From positions 124,001 to 188,000 of the forward strand of contig NZ_VEAF01000006.1 of assembly GCF_007673775.1 (NCBI RefSeq): a stretch of DNA of 64,000 nucleotides. The letters run 5' to 3'. Below, piece by piece: positions 1 through 8,084 of the stretch. Within the stretch, counting starts at the first letter, position 1. Every line of letters starts with the position of its first letter. The stretch comes from Curtobacterium sp. 9128. GTDB lineage: Bacteria; Actinomycetota; Actinomycetes; Actinomycetales; Microbacteriaceae. A model generated the notes under the pieces. The model ran no database searches and had not been told where the DNA came from. It saw nothing but the letters and a program-made list of their open reading frames with translations. The position numbers and the translations under genes are program-made.

Positions 1-150
1 GACGGTGTCGTTCCGAGTCGGCAGCGCCCGGGGCGACACTGCGGTCGTCGTACGACATCGACGCTGTCGTTCCGAGTCGGCAGCGCCCGGGGCGACACTG
101 CGGTCGTCGTACGACACCGACGCTGTCGTTCCGAGTCGGCAGCGCCCGGG
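1..150. repeat. 59-bp tandem repeat, about 2.5 copies
   Basis: Three head-to-tail units begin at 1, 60 and 119, a period of 59 bases. The third breaks off at about 150. Copies 1 and 2 differ at only about two positions. Each full unit contains the perfect 10-base palindrome GTCGTACGAC. The array lies just downstream of the stop of the flavoprotein gene at 163 and may extend out of the window to the left. Its function is unknown; a downstream RNA structure or a protein-binding array are both possible. Confidence 0.85.
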
Positions 151-162
151 ACGGCCGCGGTC

Positions 163-804
163 TCAGCCCGGCCAGCGCTCCGTGGTCCACGTCCCGTCGG
201 CCGCACGCTCGTACACGGCCCGGTTGCTCGGCGCGTCGGACGCCCCGCGCCAGAACAGCATCCGCCGCGGGGTGATCGCGAAGCCGACCCAGGTGTCCGG
301 CGGCTCGAGCACCGGCTCGGGGTGCTCCGCCGCGAACGCCGCCCATGCTGCCCGCCGCGAGTCCTCGTCGGCCGCCGCGAGCGGGTGGTCGTTCACCCAG
401 GCGAGCACCTGCAGGTAGCGCGTGCGCGCCGCGTAGGCGTCCCGCGCCTCCTGGTCGGTGACGCGCGCGACGTCACCGGTCACGACGAGCTGTCGTGCCG
501 CCTCCGGCCAGGTGATGGTGACCGTGGCACGCGGGAGCGCGGCGACCTCGGCGGCCTTCCTGCTCCTGGCGTCGGTGTGGAAGTGCAGGCGCTCCCCGTC
601 GAACCGCGACAGCAGGACCGTCCTGGCCGAGGGCCAGCCGTCCAGGCCGATGGTCGAGAGCGTCATCGTGACCGGCGCGCCGGTGTCGGGGAGCCAGGAC
701 GCGGCGAGCGCCAGGGGGTCGGACGGCGCTGCACGACCCTCGGACGGCGCTGCACCGCCGTCGTTCGCCGCTGCACGACCGGAGCCCGGCAGCACCGTCG
801 TCAC
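163..804 (-). CDS. Pyridoxamine 5'-phosphate oxidase-like flavoprotein
   Basis: 213 residues, close to the usual PdxH length. The N-terminal 30 residues are a low-complexity Ala/Gly/Pro stretch encoded by short imperfect repeats (720-780). The split-barrel FMN-binding core follows, with the RTVLLSRFDGERLHFHTDAR stretch and the later RQLVVTGDVARV strand. The C-terminus ends in a PdxH-like W-x-G ... R ... ERW pattern. The GTG start at 804 overlaps the TGA of the upstream creatininase-family gene (GTGA), so the two are probably translationally coupled. The family uses FMN to oxidise pyridoxamine or pyridoxine phosphate. Given the catabolic neighbours it could instead act on another substrate. 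The family call is solid; the substrate is not. Confidence 0.8.
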   Translation of the reverse strand: MTTVLPGSGRAAANDGGAAPSEGRAAPSDPLALAASWLPDTGAPVTMTLSTIGLDGWPSARTVLLSRFDGERLHFHTDARSRKAAEVAALPRATVTITWPEAARQLVVTGDVARVTDQEARDAYAARTRYLQVLAWVNDHPLAAADEDSRRAAWAAFAAEHPEPVLEPPDTWVGFAITPRRMLFWRGASDAPSNRAVYERAADGTWTTERWPG

Positions 805-1589
805 CGCCGGTGTGCGGGGTCGAACCGGGCGATCTCGTGCAGGGACGCGACCGCCTCGTCGAGGGAGACGTCCCACAGCGCCTCGCCGTACGTCGCGGTC
901 GCCCGGCTCGCGTCGCCGATCACCCCCGGTGTCCCGAAGTCGTTCGACAGCCAGCCGAAGGACACCGGACCGCCGTTGAACCGGATGCGCTCGAACTCGG
1001 CGAGGTGGTCCGGGACCCACCGCTTCGCCTTCGTCATGTCGACGAGGTCCGGGCGGAGGTGCAGGATCATCGACGTCTCCGCCGCACCGCCGTGGATGCC
1101 GAGACCGAGCTCGTCCGCGTCCTCCCCGTCGGGTCCCGGCACGCGCGCCAGGGTCGGCATGAGGAACGTGCGGAGGCCGAAGCGCTTCCGGATCTCGCGG
1201 AGCGCGACCTGCAGCAGCGCGACGTTGCCGCCGTGGCCGTTGGCGAACACCAGGGTGCCCGCGCCGGTGAGTGCGACGGCCCGGCCGATCTGCACGACGG
1301 TGTCGAACATCGTCGCCTCGTCGAGCCACACGGTGCCCGGTGCCCAGCTGTGCTCGTCGGACTTCGTGAACGCGAGCGTCGGGAGCTGCCAGACGTCGAG
1401 CCCCTCGGCCGCGGCACGCTCGACCGCGGCGCCGCCGATGTGGTCGGCGAGCAGGAAGTCGGTCAGGAGCGGCAGGTGCGGCCCGTGGTGCTCGACGGCG
1501 CCGGTGGGCTGCACGACGATCGTGTCGGTGGTGAACCGCGCGGTGACTGCGGGGCCGGACAGCTCGGCGAGCTTCCGCGTGCCGGTCAC
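801..1589 (-). CDS. Creatininase-family amidohydrolase
   Basis: 262 residues, typical for the creatininase/ArfB/MftE superfamily. Visible family features are the metal-binding PTGAVEHHGPHLPLLTD segment near residue 30, the FANGHGGNVALL loop in the middle and a conserved E-T near GGAAETSMILHLRP. These enzymes are cytoplasmic, two-metal amidohydrolases that open creatinine, formamido-pyrimidine or mycofactocin-type substrates. The GTG start at 1589 overlaps the TGA of the FAD oxidase gene, and its own stop overlaps the PdxH-like start, so three genes form a tight cassette. The neighbourhood of deaminases suggests cleavage of a cyclic or N-acyl nitrogen compound, but the exact substrate cannot be read from sequence. 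Confidence 0.85.
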   Translation of the reverse strand: MTGTRKLAELSGPAVTARFTTDTIVVQPTGAVEHHGPHLPLLTDFLLADHIGGAAVERAAAEGLDVWQLPTLAFTKSDEHSWAPGTVWLDEATMFDTVVQIGRAVALTGAGTLVFANGHGGNVALLQVALREIRKRFGLRTFLMPTLARVPGPDGEDADELGLGIHGGAAETSMILHLRPDLVDMTKAKRWVPDHLAEFERIRFNGGPVSFGWLSNDFGTPGVIGDASRATATYGEALWDVSLDEAVASLHEIARFDPAHRR

Positions 1590-2947
1590 TTGCCGAACCC
1601 CGGGATGCTCGGCTGCGCCGACGCCGTGGACCCGCCGGACTCCACGAGTGCCGGGTCGATGACGTGCCCCGGGTTGAGCAGCCCTTCGGGGTCGGTGCGC
1701 TGCTTCAGGGCCACGAGCTCCTCGACGCCGTGGTCGACGTAGTACTGGTGGGGGCTGTGCACGCGGACCCCGAGCTCGCGGAGTGCCGGGTAGCCGGCGT
1801 AGACGTCCTCGGCGCCGGTGTACGGCGCGGTGAGCATGCCGATCGGGCCGACGTGCGCCGCCTCGATGTGGAGCATGGCGCCCGGGTAGACGGCCTCGAC
1901 CTCGGCGATCCGGTCGATGAGCGCCTCGCCGCCGACCTCGACGTGGAACCAGACGGTGTCCGGCGAGTTCCGCTTGAGCCACCAGATCGGGTGGTTGTAC
2001 GACAGCATCGAGACCTTGGTCGTCTGCTGGAGGCCCTCGCGGACGTCCTCGACGGTGCCGCCCGCTGCCTCGATGAGCTCCTGCGACTCCTCGAGCACGA
2101 CGGCGTCGATGATCCCGCGCAGACTCGCGCGGTCGGCGGCGATGGCGGGGTCCTTCGGCAGCGTCGCGGCGATCTCGGCACGGTCCGCGCTCACGAGCCG
2201 CGGCGCCGGGGTCGTCTGCCGCAGGGTGCGGACGGCGGTGAGCGCGTGCTCGAACGTGGGGAAGGTCGCGTACACGGCCCGCCAGTCCTGCAGGGGCTCG
2301 AGCCGCACGGTGGCGCGTGCGATGACCCCGGCGGTGCCGTAGGTGTGCACGAACGTCTGCGCCTCCTCGCCCTCGACGTGCAGCAGCCCGTCCTCGCCGG
2401 GCAGCGCGATGTCGAGCGCGGTGACGAAGCCCTCCCAGTTCGATCCGTGCGAGATCGACCCGGTGCCGCCGGAGCCACCGGAGAGGAAACCGCCGATCGT
2501 CGACTGCGCGGTCGACGGGTACATCCAGAGCTGCTGCCCGGCGGCCGCCGCGGCCTGCTCGAGCGAGACCATGGAGGCGCCGGCCTCGGCGGTGACCCAC
2601 CCGTCGCCGACCTCGACGACGGCGCGGGCCCGAGAGGTGTCGAGCACCACGCCGCCGTGCAGCGGGATGCCCTGGCCGTAGTTGCCGGTGCCCTTGCCCC
2701 GGGTGGTGACGGGGACACCGTGGCGGGCGGCGAGCTGGAGCACGGCCGCGATCTCGTCCGCGGTCGCCGGCCAGGCGACCAGGTCGGCGAGGCCGAGGGG
2801 GAGCTGTTCGGTGAGGATCGGGCTCATCGTCGCCTCGTCCACGGACGCGCGTTCGCGCGTCCGCTGGTCGGCGCTGACGCCGCGGTCGCCGAGCAGGTCG
2901 ACGAGCGCGACCCGCAGGGTCTCGAGGGTTTCCGGGGTGACGGGCAT
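1586..2947 (-). CDS. FAD-binding (PCMH-type) oxidase/dehydrogenase
   Basis: 453 residues. The N-terminal half carries the FAD_binding_4 fold, with VTTRGKGTGNYGQGIPLHGG, then the STIGGFLSGGSGGTGS phosphate loop. The C-terminal half ends in the family signature KQRTDPEGLLNPGHV. This resembles GlcD/D-lactate dehydrogenase and other flavin-linked alpha-hydroxyacid or amine oxidases. The start at 2947 is chosen for its AGGAG five bases upstream; an in-frame ATG further out lacks such a site. The gene lies downstream of the substrate-binding protein gene with a strong hairpin (2975-3007) in between, so it may head its own unit with the creatininase- and PdxH-like genes. Substrate unknown. Confidence 0.85.
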   Translation of the reverse strand: MPVTPETLETLRVALVDLLGDRGVSADQRTRERASVDEATMSPILTEQLPLGLADLVAWPATADEIAAVLQLAARHGVPVTTRGKGTGNYGQGIPLHGGVVLDTSRARAVVEVGDGWVTAEAGASMVSLEQAAAAAGQQLWMYPSTAQSTIGGFLSGGSGGTGSISHGSNWEGFVTALDIALPGEDGLLHVEGEEAQTFVHTYGTAGVIARATVRLEPLQDWRAVYATFPTFEHALTAVRTLRQTTPAPRLVSADRAEIAATLPKDPAIAADRASLRGIIDAVVLEESQELIEAAGGTVEDVREGLQQTTKVSMLSYNHPIWWLKRNSPDTVWFHVEVGGEALIDRIAEVEAVYPGAMLHIEAAHVGPIGMLTAPYTGAEDVYAGYPALRELGVRVHSPHQYYVDHGVEELVALKQRTDPEGLLNPGHVIDPALVESGGSTASAQPSIPGFGK

Positions 2948-2974
2948 GGGGGGCTCCTGGTGGGTCGTCGGACG

Positions 2975-3007
2975 GGAGGCTCGGTGACGGTCCGGCACCG
3001 AGCCTCC
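2975..3007 (-). terminator. Intergenic hairpin, GGAGGC/GCCTCC family
   Basis: A perfect 12-base inverted repeat, GGAGGCTCGGTG with CACCGAGCCTCC, has a 9-base loop. It lies in the 110-base gap between the substrate-binding protein stop and the FAD-oxidase start. There is no clear T-run on either strand. It probably ends or attenuates the importer transcript. The same GGAGGC...GCCTCC core recurs in hairpins at 22188 and 47258. Confidence 0.65.
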
Positions 3008-3057
3008 AGACGGGTGCGTGGGACCGGCGGACGGCGCCCGCCGGTCCCGGCGGCCGG

Positions 3058-4251
3058 CTAGAAGCCGAAGCCGATCTTGTCGTCGAGGAACTTGTTCGTG
3101 TACAGGTCGTCGGCCGTGAGGTCGGCCTTCACGTGCCCGCCGGACGCGTCGAAGATCGGCTTCGCCTTCGCGATGAAGTCGTTCATCCGGCTGCCGTCCA
3201 TGTCGCCGACGTAGGCGTTGTCACCGTCGGTCGCGACCTTGAGCTTCTTCATCTGCTTGACGGCGAAGGCACCGACCTTCGCGTCGTAGGTCCAGCCGTT
3301 GTTGTACTGCTGGACCAGGTCGTCGATCAGGTCGTTCGTCGGCGTCGGGTCCGTGAAGTAGTCGACGTCGGCCTGCTGCATCACCGGCACGAGCTTCTGC
3401 AGGCACGGGCTGAGCTTCTCCATGTCGCCGCTGCGGATCGACATGGTCTCCGGGTACGGGTTCCACCCGGTGCTGGAGATGAGCGAGTAGTCGACCTTCT
3501 TGCCCCAGGCGGCGACCTCGTTCTGGTAGATGTACGGCTCGGCGGTGGCGAAGCCCTGCTGGGCGTCCTTGCCGCCCGCCGAGACGAACTTCGACGGGGT
3601 GCCGTCGTAGCTGCCGTCGAGCACGCTCTTCGGCAGGTTGCCGGACTGCTCCAGGTAGGTCATGTACGCGGCGCCGCTGAAGTAGCGCACGACGCCGTCG
3701 TTCTTCTGCAGCGCCTTGCCGAGCGACTTGATCGAGTCGACGCCCTCGTACTTCGACGGGTCCCACATGAGCACCATCGGCGACTGGTCGTTCTCGGCGA
3801 AGACCGCGGTGGTCGGCAGGTTGCCGGAGAACTGCACGGCCTCGTCGGTGGAGACGTAGCCGAGGGTGATGTCCTTGTCCTGGTACATCTGCGAGCTGAC
3901 AGTCGAGTAGCCGATCGCCGGACCACCGGCACGGACCTCGAGCTGCACCCCGGTCGGCTTGCCGTTCGCGTACAGGTCGCTGGTGACGGACTTGCCGCTC
4001 GCGTCGATCTTCGGGTTCGGGCCGAGCATCTGGTACAGGTGCCCGTGGTCGGCCTCGGGGTTCCAGTCGGTCTGGACGACGACGGTCGCCGGGCAGACGC
4101 CCTTGAGGTCGACAGCCGGGCCGGTGGCGGTGCTGGCGGTCGACGTGCTCGCGGTCGTCGACGCCCCGGATCCGCTGGCGCAGCCGGCGAGGGCGATCGC
4201 GGTGACGCTGAGGGCGGCGGTGGCGACGCCGATGCGGGTCGAGATGCGCAT
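3058..4251 (-). CDS. ABC transporter substrate-binding lipoprotein, NMT1/THI5-like
   Basis: 397 residues with an N-terminal lipoprotein signal ending in the lipobox ALAGC, then a Ser/Thr-rich linker. The mature part resembles periplasmic binding proteins of the nitrate/taurine/pyrimidine (NMT1/THI5, SsuA) group: TVVVQTDWNPEADHGHLYQM near the start is typical of a first strand with an aromatic ligand contact. It would sit on the outer face of the membrane and deliver ligand to the permease (4377-5240) and ATPase (5240-6007). The start at 4251 has GGAG six bases upstream. Deaminases encoded next to the importer make a pyrimidine-like or other N-heterocyclic ligand plausible. Confidence 0.85.
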   Translation of the reverse strand: MRISTRIGVATAALSVTAIALAGCASGSGASTTASTSTASTATGPAVDLKGVCPATVVVQTDWNPEADHGHLYQMLGPNPKIDASGKSVTSDLYANGKPTGVQLEVRAGGPAIGYSTVSSQMYQDKDITLGYVSTDEAVQFSGNLPTTAVFAENDQSPMVLMWDPSKYEGVDSIKSLGKALQKNDGVVRYFSGAAYMTYLEQSGNLPKSVLDGSYDGTPSKFVSAGGKDAQQGFATAEPYIYQNEVAAWGKKVDYSLISSTGWNPYPETMSIRSGDMEKLSPCLQKLVPVMQQADVDYFTDPTPTNDLIDDLVQQYNNGWTYDAKVGAFAVKQMKKLKVATDGDNAYVGDMDGSRMNDFIAKAKPIFDASGGHVKADLTADDLYTNKFLDDKIGFGF

Positions 4252-4376
4252 GGATGCTCCGTTCGTGGTGCTGGTCACGTGGTGCTGGGGGGGGTGGTGG
4301 GATGGGGGTGCTGTGTGCACACGACCCGGATGGGTCGCGCGTTCGGGTCGGCCCGGGTGGGCCGCGTCGGCGAGGG

Positions 4377-5240
4377 TCAGCCGAAGTCGTGCCAGCGCCC
4401 CACGGCGAGTCGGCCGATGAGGCCGAACACCAGGAACACGGCGACGCCGTAGAGCGAGGCGATGATGATGGTCGCGTAGAGCTCCGGCCCCATCAGGCGG
4501 GACGCCGTGACCTGGATCAGGACGCCGAGGCCGGGGTTGCCGCGCTGGAAGAACTGGTCGCCGACGATCGCGCCGATGACCGACAGGCCAGCGGAGGTCC
4601 GCAGGCCGACGAAGATCGACGGCAGGGCCGCCGGGACCTGCAGCTTCAGCAGCTGCGCACCGCGGCCCGCGCGCTGCAGCCGGAAGAGCTCGCGCTGGGC
4701 ACGGTCGGCGGACTGCAGGCCGAACAGGGTGTTCGAGACCATCGGGAACAGGGCGATCATCACGGTGACGATGACGCGGCTGGTGAACTCGTAGCCGAAC
4801 AGGGCGCCGATGAGCGGCACGAGGGCCAGGATCGGCACACACTGCAGCACGACGGCGTACGGGTAGAGCGAGTTCTCCAGCCACTTCGCCTGCGCCATGA
4901 GCATCGCCCAGACGACACCGATCACGATCGCGAACGCCAGGCCGGTGAGCGACACGACCGAGGTGCGGCCGAGCGCCGTCCACAGGTCGCTGTCGAACGT
5001 CGTCGGGGCGCCGTTCATGCCGGTGTCGTGCACGATGGCCGCGAGCACGAGGTGCGGGTACGGCACCAGGAACGCCAGGTTCCGCACGTGGTCGTAGTAG
5101 GCGGCGGCCGCGTACCAGATGCCGACCAGCACGGCGAAGACCACGACCGGCTGCCACCAGGTGACGGCGCGGCGGGGTCGGGAGCGGCGGGTGGCGAGTC
5201 GGGCCGCCCTGGCGTCGGTGGCCTGCTGCAGGGTCGTCAT
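4377..5240 (-). CDS. ABC transporter permease, SsuC/TauC-like
   Basis: 287 residues with about six hydrophobic segments. The first is at residues 26-45 after an Arg-rich N-terminus. A permease EAA-like loop lies in the segment LQRAGRGAQLLKLQVPAALP, contacting the ATPase. The layout matches the BPD_transp_1 permeases of nitrate, sulfonate, taurine and hydroxymethylpyrimidine importers. The ATG at 5240 overlaps the ATPase stop by one base (TGATG), so the two subunits are coupled. Gene order from the promoter is deaminase, ATPase, permease, binding protein. Confidence 0.9.
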   Translation of the reverse strand: MTTLQQATDARAARLATRRSRPRRAVTWWQPVVVFAVLVGIWYAAAAYYDHVRNLAFLVPYPHLVLAAIVHDTGMNGAPTTFDSDLWTALGRTSVVSLTGLAFAIVIGVVWAMLMAQAKWLENSLYPYAVVLQCVPILALVPLIGALFGYEFTSRVIVTVMIALFPMVSNTLFGLQSADRAQRELFRLQRAGRGAQLLKLQVPAALPSIFVGLRTSAGLSVIGAIVGDQFFQRGNPGLGVLIQVTASRLMGPELYATIIIASLYGVAVFLVFGLIGRLAVGRWHDFG

Positions 5241-6007
5241 CAGCGGTGCCCCTCTCGGAGTGCGTGGGAGACCTCGCCGACGAGTTCGGCGAACTCCGGG
5301 GTGAACCGGATGTCGGGGTCGCGGGGCATCGGGAACGGCACGTCGAAGCGTCCGACGATGCTCCCCGGTCGGCCGGACATCACGATGACCTTGGTGGACA
5401 GGTAGACGGCCTCGGAGACCGAGTGGGTGATGAACAGCCCGGCGAAGCGCTGCGCGACGAACAGCCGCAGGAGTTCGTCGTTGAGCCGCTCGCGGGTGAT
5501 CTCGTCGAGCGCGCCGAAGGGCTCGTCGAACAGGAACAGCTGCGGGTCGAGGGTGAGCGACCGCGCCAGCGAGACACGCATCCGCATGCCGCCGGAGAGC
5601 TGCTTCGGCAGGTTCGTCTCGAAGCCGTTGAGGCCGACGAGGTCGATCGCCCGCCGTGCCCGCTCGGCCCGCTCGCTCTTGGGCGCGTGCTGCAGTTCGG
5701 CGAGCAGCTCGACGTTGCCCTGCACCGAGCGCCACGGGAGCAGGGTGGCGTCCTGGAAGACGTAGCCGATCCGGTCGGCGTTCACCTGCGCGGTGCCGTC
5801 CGACGCGGTCTCGAGGCCGGACGCGATGCGCAGCAGGGTCGACTTGCCGCAGCCGGAGGGCCCGACGACGGAGACGAACTCGCCGCGGTCCACGGTCAGG
5901 TCCACCCCCTGCAGGGCGACGGTGCCGTTCGGGAAGGTCATCTCGACGTTGCCGAAGTCGAGCAGGGTGTCCGTCGTCGTGACGGGCGCTGGTGCGGTGG
6001 TGGTCAC
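5240..6007 (-). CDS. ABC transporter ATP-binding protein, SsuB/TauB-like
   Basis: 255 residues. Walker A is GPSGCGKST (about residue 50), the Q-loop lies at YVFQDATLLPW, the signature is LSGGMRMRV, Walker B is LFLFDEPFGALDE, and the H-loop His is in FITHSVSEAVYL. This is the subfamily that drives nitrate, sulfonate and pyrimidine-precursor import. The GTG start at 6007 is chosen for the GAGG just upstream. It is the second gene of the operon that begins at 7302. Confidence 0.92.
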   Translation of the reverse strand: MTTTAPAPVTTTDTLLDFGNVEMTFPNGTVALQGVDLTVDRGEFVSVVGPSGCGKSTLLRIASGLETASDGTAQVNADRIGYVFQDATLLPWRSVQGNVELLAELQHAPKSERAERARRAIDLVGLNGFETNLPKQLSGGMRMRVSLARSLTLDPQLFLFDEPFGALDEITRERLNDELLRLFVAQRFAGLFITHSVSEAVYLSTKVIVMSGRPGSIVGRFDVPFPMPRDPDIRFTPEFAELVGEVSHALREGHR

Positions 6008-6039
6008 GGCTACCTCGTTTCGTGGGGGGAGCTGGCGGG

Positions 6040-7302
6040 TCAGGGGACGAGTGCGGTGGCGGCGGGGGCGGCGACGGTGCGCCGGACCTCGGTGACGGCG
6101 ACGAGCCGCCCGTGCGCGATGACGACCCGGTCGGCCGGGGCGTTCGCGACGGCGTCGACGACGTTCGTGGCGTCCACCGCGAGCAGGTCCGCTCGGGCGC
6201 CAGGGGTGACGCCGGCGACCGGCAGGCCCATCACGCTGCGGGCGCCGTCGCTGACGAGCGCGTAGGCCTCGTCCGGCGTCAGGTGTCCGGCGGTCACCAG
6301 GAGCGAGGCGGTCTCGAAGGCGTCCGACCGGCCGACCGGGTTGAACGGGTCGCGGACGTTGTCGGCGCCGGCGGCGACGCGGACGCCGGCGTCGAGCAGT
6401 GCGCGCAGGGCGGTCAGGCCGCGGGGCGTCGACACCGGGTGCTGCCACCCCTGCAGGTACAGGTTCGTGATCGGGAGCGTGACGACCCCGATGTCGGCGG
6501 CACGCACGTCGGCGACGACCTCGGCGAGCCGGTCCGGCTCCATCGTGCCGAGGCGGACGCAGTGCCCGGCGGAGTACTGGCGGTCGCGGGGCCAGTCGCG
6601 GACGATCTGCGCGTAGCGGTCGAGCGTCACCGGGCCGTCGAGGCTCTCGTCGGCGTGCATGTCGACGCCGAGGCCGCGACGCTCGGCGATCGCGAGGAGC
6701 CGAACGAGGTCCGCCTCCGGGTCGTCCGCGAGGTGCGGAGCGCCCCCCACCAGGTCGACGCCGAGGTCGAGGACGGCCTCGACATGCTCGTCGGGGGCGT
6801 GGTGCCCGGCGAGCGCCACGAGCTCCAGGTCGACGAGCCCGGCGAGCTCCCGCCGGACCTGCACGAGTGCCCGCGCCCCGCGGGTGGCCTCCTGCACCGA
6901 GGCCGTGCCACGGGCGCTCAACACGTCGACGTGCGTGCGGATCGCGGTCGTGCCGGCGGCGAGCATCGTGAGCGCCTGGGTGCGGGCACGGTCGGCGATC
7001 TCCGCGACGGTCATGTCCTCGGCGTGGTCCACCCACGCGGCGATCGCGGAGCCGAGGTCGCCGAGCGGCGGCTGGATCCGGTCGGAGCTCAGCGCCTTGT
7101 CCAGGTGGGCGTGCGGTTCGGCCGGCGCGGTCAGCAGCAGGCGTCCGTCGAGGTCGAGCGTGGCCTCCGGCTCGGCGGTCATCGACCCCGCGGCGGCGAC
7201 GGCGGTGACGGTCTCCCCCGCGATCGCGACGTCGACGCAGCGCCCGTCCGGCAGGCGTGCACCGCGCAGCAGGGCGAGCGGCCTGGGCAGCTGTGGCTCC
7301 AT
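6040..7302 (-). CDS. Cytosine deaminase-like amidohydrolase
   Basis: 420 residues of the amidohydrolase superfamily. The first metal motif is PHAHLDK (H-x-H), as in CodA rather than the more common HxH-x-H of TRZ/ATZ enzymes. MHADESLDG supplies the second metal ligand and GAGHCVRLG-like residues (here SAGHCVRLG) the next His. AAGADNVRDPFNPVG carries the catalytic Asp. Cytosine deaminase and isocytosine/creatinine deaminases share these motifs. It is the first gene of the importer operon and is divergent from the XRE-cupin regulator across a 23-base palindrome. The enzyme probably deaminates the imported base or a product of it; cytosine itself is only one possibility. Confidence 0.85.
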   Translation of the reverse strand: MEPQLPRPLALLRGARLPDGRCVDVAIAGETVTAVAAAGSMTAEPEATLDLDGRLLLTAPAEPHAHLDKALSSDRIQPPLGDLGSAIAAWVDHAEDMTVAEIADRARTQALTMLAAGTTAIRTHVDVLSARGTASVQEATRGARALVQVRRELAGLVDLELVALAGHHAPDEHVEAVLDLGVDLVGGAPHLADDPEADLVRLLAIAERRGLGVDMHADESLDGPVTLDRYAQIVRDWPRDRQYSAGHCVRLGTMEPDRLAEVVADVRAADIGVVTLPITNLYLQGWQHPVSTPRGLTALRALLDAGVRVAAGADNVRDPFNPVGRSDAFETASLLVTAGHLTPDEAYALVSDGARSVMGLPVAGVTPGARADLLAVDATNVVDAVANAPADRVVIAHGRLVAVTEVRRTVAAPAATALVP

Positions 7303-7327
7303 CGGACGCCCTCTCGATCGTGTGTCA

Positions 7328-7350
7328 GAATGTTGATCGCATCAACATTC
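7328..7350. promoter_or_regulatory. Palindromic operator between divergent deaminase and regulator genes
   Basis: A perfect inverted repeat GAATGTTGAT-cgc-ATCAACATTC (10-base arms, 3-base spacer) sits in the 152-base gap between the cytosine-deaminase-like gene (start 7302, minus) and the XRE-cupin gene (start 7455, plus). It is AT-rich against a roughly 70% GC background. By position it is the likely binding site of the neighbouring XRE-cupin regulator, controlling both directions. Confidence 0.75.
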
Positions 7351-7454
7351 CTGATGCTATGAGGACCACGTTTCCCGCGTATTTCCAGGCCGTTGCCATG
7401 TGTGACGACCACGTTCCGGTGAAACCCGCCCCGCGACCGCCCGACGGAGGACCA

Positions 7455-8084
7455 GTGCGCACCGACCTCATCGAGTCCGGCTCGGCGCCCACCCGCGTCG
7501 TCGACGAGCAGGCCCGCCGCACCGGCGAGCACATCCGGGCGCTCCGTCGCTCACGCGGTCAGACGCTCGTGCAGCTCGCCGAACGGACCGGCCTGTCGCA
7601 CCCGTTCCTCAGCCAGCTCGAACGCGGCCACTCGCGCGCCAGCATGGTGTCGCTCGAGAAGATCGCGCTCGCCCTCGGGACGAGCCAGGTCGAACTGCTC
7701 GCCGCCGGGGACCCGCAGCACCGTGAGCCGGACGACCGCAGCCCGGACGTCCTCCGCGCCGCCGAGGGCGCCCGCGGACCGTTCTCGCTCGGTGAGGCGC
7801 GCCTGCTCGTGCACGGCGGACCGCACGCGTTCGAGCCGCTCGAGTTCACCGGCACGAACACCGAACCGGGCGAGTACTACGAACACCTCGAGGACGAGTT
7901 CCTCTACGTGCTCTCCGGCTCCCTGCTCCTCGACCTCGGCGGCACGGGGGTCCAGCAGCTCGCGCCTGGCGACTCGGCGTACTACCGCGGCGGGACACCC
8001 CACCGGTGGTGCAGCGCCGACGGCGAGCGCTTCCAGCTCGTCGTCGTCAAGCAGAGCCCGCTCGGACGGGAGGCCTCCGCGTGA
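7455..8084 (+). CDS. XRE-family regulator with C-terminal cupin
   Basis: 209 residues. An N-terminal helix-turn-helix (residues about 25-80, with RGQTLVQLAERTGLSHPFLS and LERGHSRASMVSLEKIA) is followed by a cupin ligand-sensing domain (about 120-205, EPGEYYEHLEDEFLYVLSG and GDSAYYRGGTPHRW). This PuuR/MqsA-like architecture is common in local regulators of nitrogen-compound catabolism. The GTG at 7455 is preferred because GGAGG lies four bases upstream; an ATG upstream would add a non-conserved extension. Its stop overlaps the GTG of the reductase gene, so regulator and reductase share an mRNA. It likely binds the palindrome at 7328-7350. Confidence 0.88.
   Translation: MRTDLIESGSAPTRVVDEQARRTGEHIRALRRSRGQTLVQLAERTGLSHPFLSQLERGHSRASMVSLEKIALALGTSQVELLAAGDPQHREPDDRSPDVLRAAEGARGPFSLGEARLLVHGGPHAFEPLEFTGTNTEPGEYYEHLEDEFLYVLSGSLLLDLGGTGVQQLAPGDSAYYRGGTPHRWCSADGERFQLVVVKQSPLGREASA

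Noticed and set aside
1..150. CRISPR array
   Set aside because: The units are contiguous tandem copies with no unique spacers, and no cas genes are present.
3058..7302. TPP riboswitch or thiamine-precursor uptake operon
   Set aside because: The importer resembles THI5/NMT1 systems, but no TPP-box sequence or thiamine biosynthesis gene is visible.
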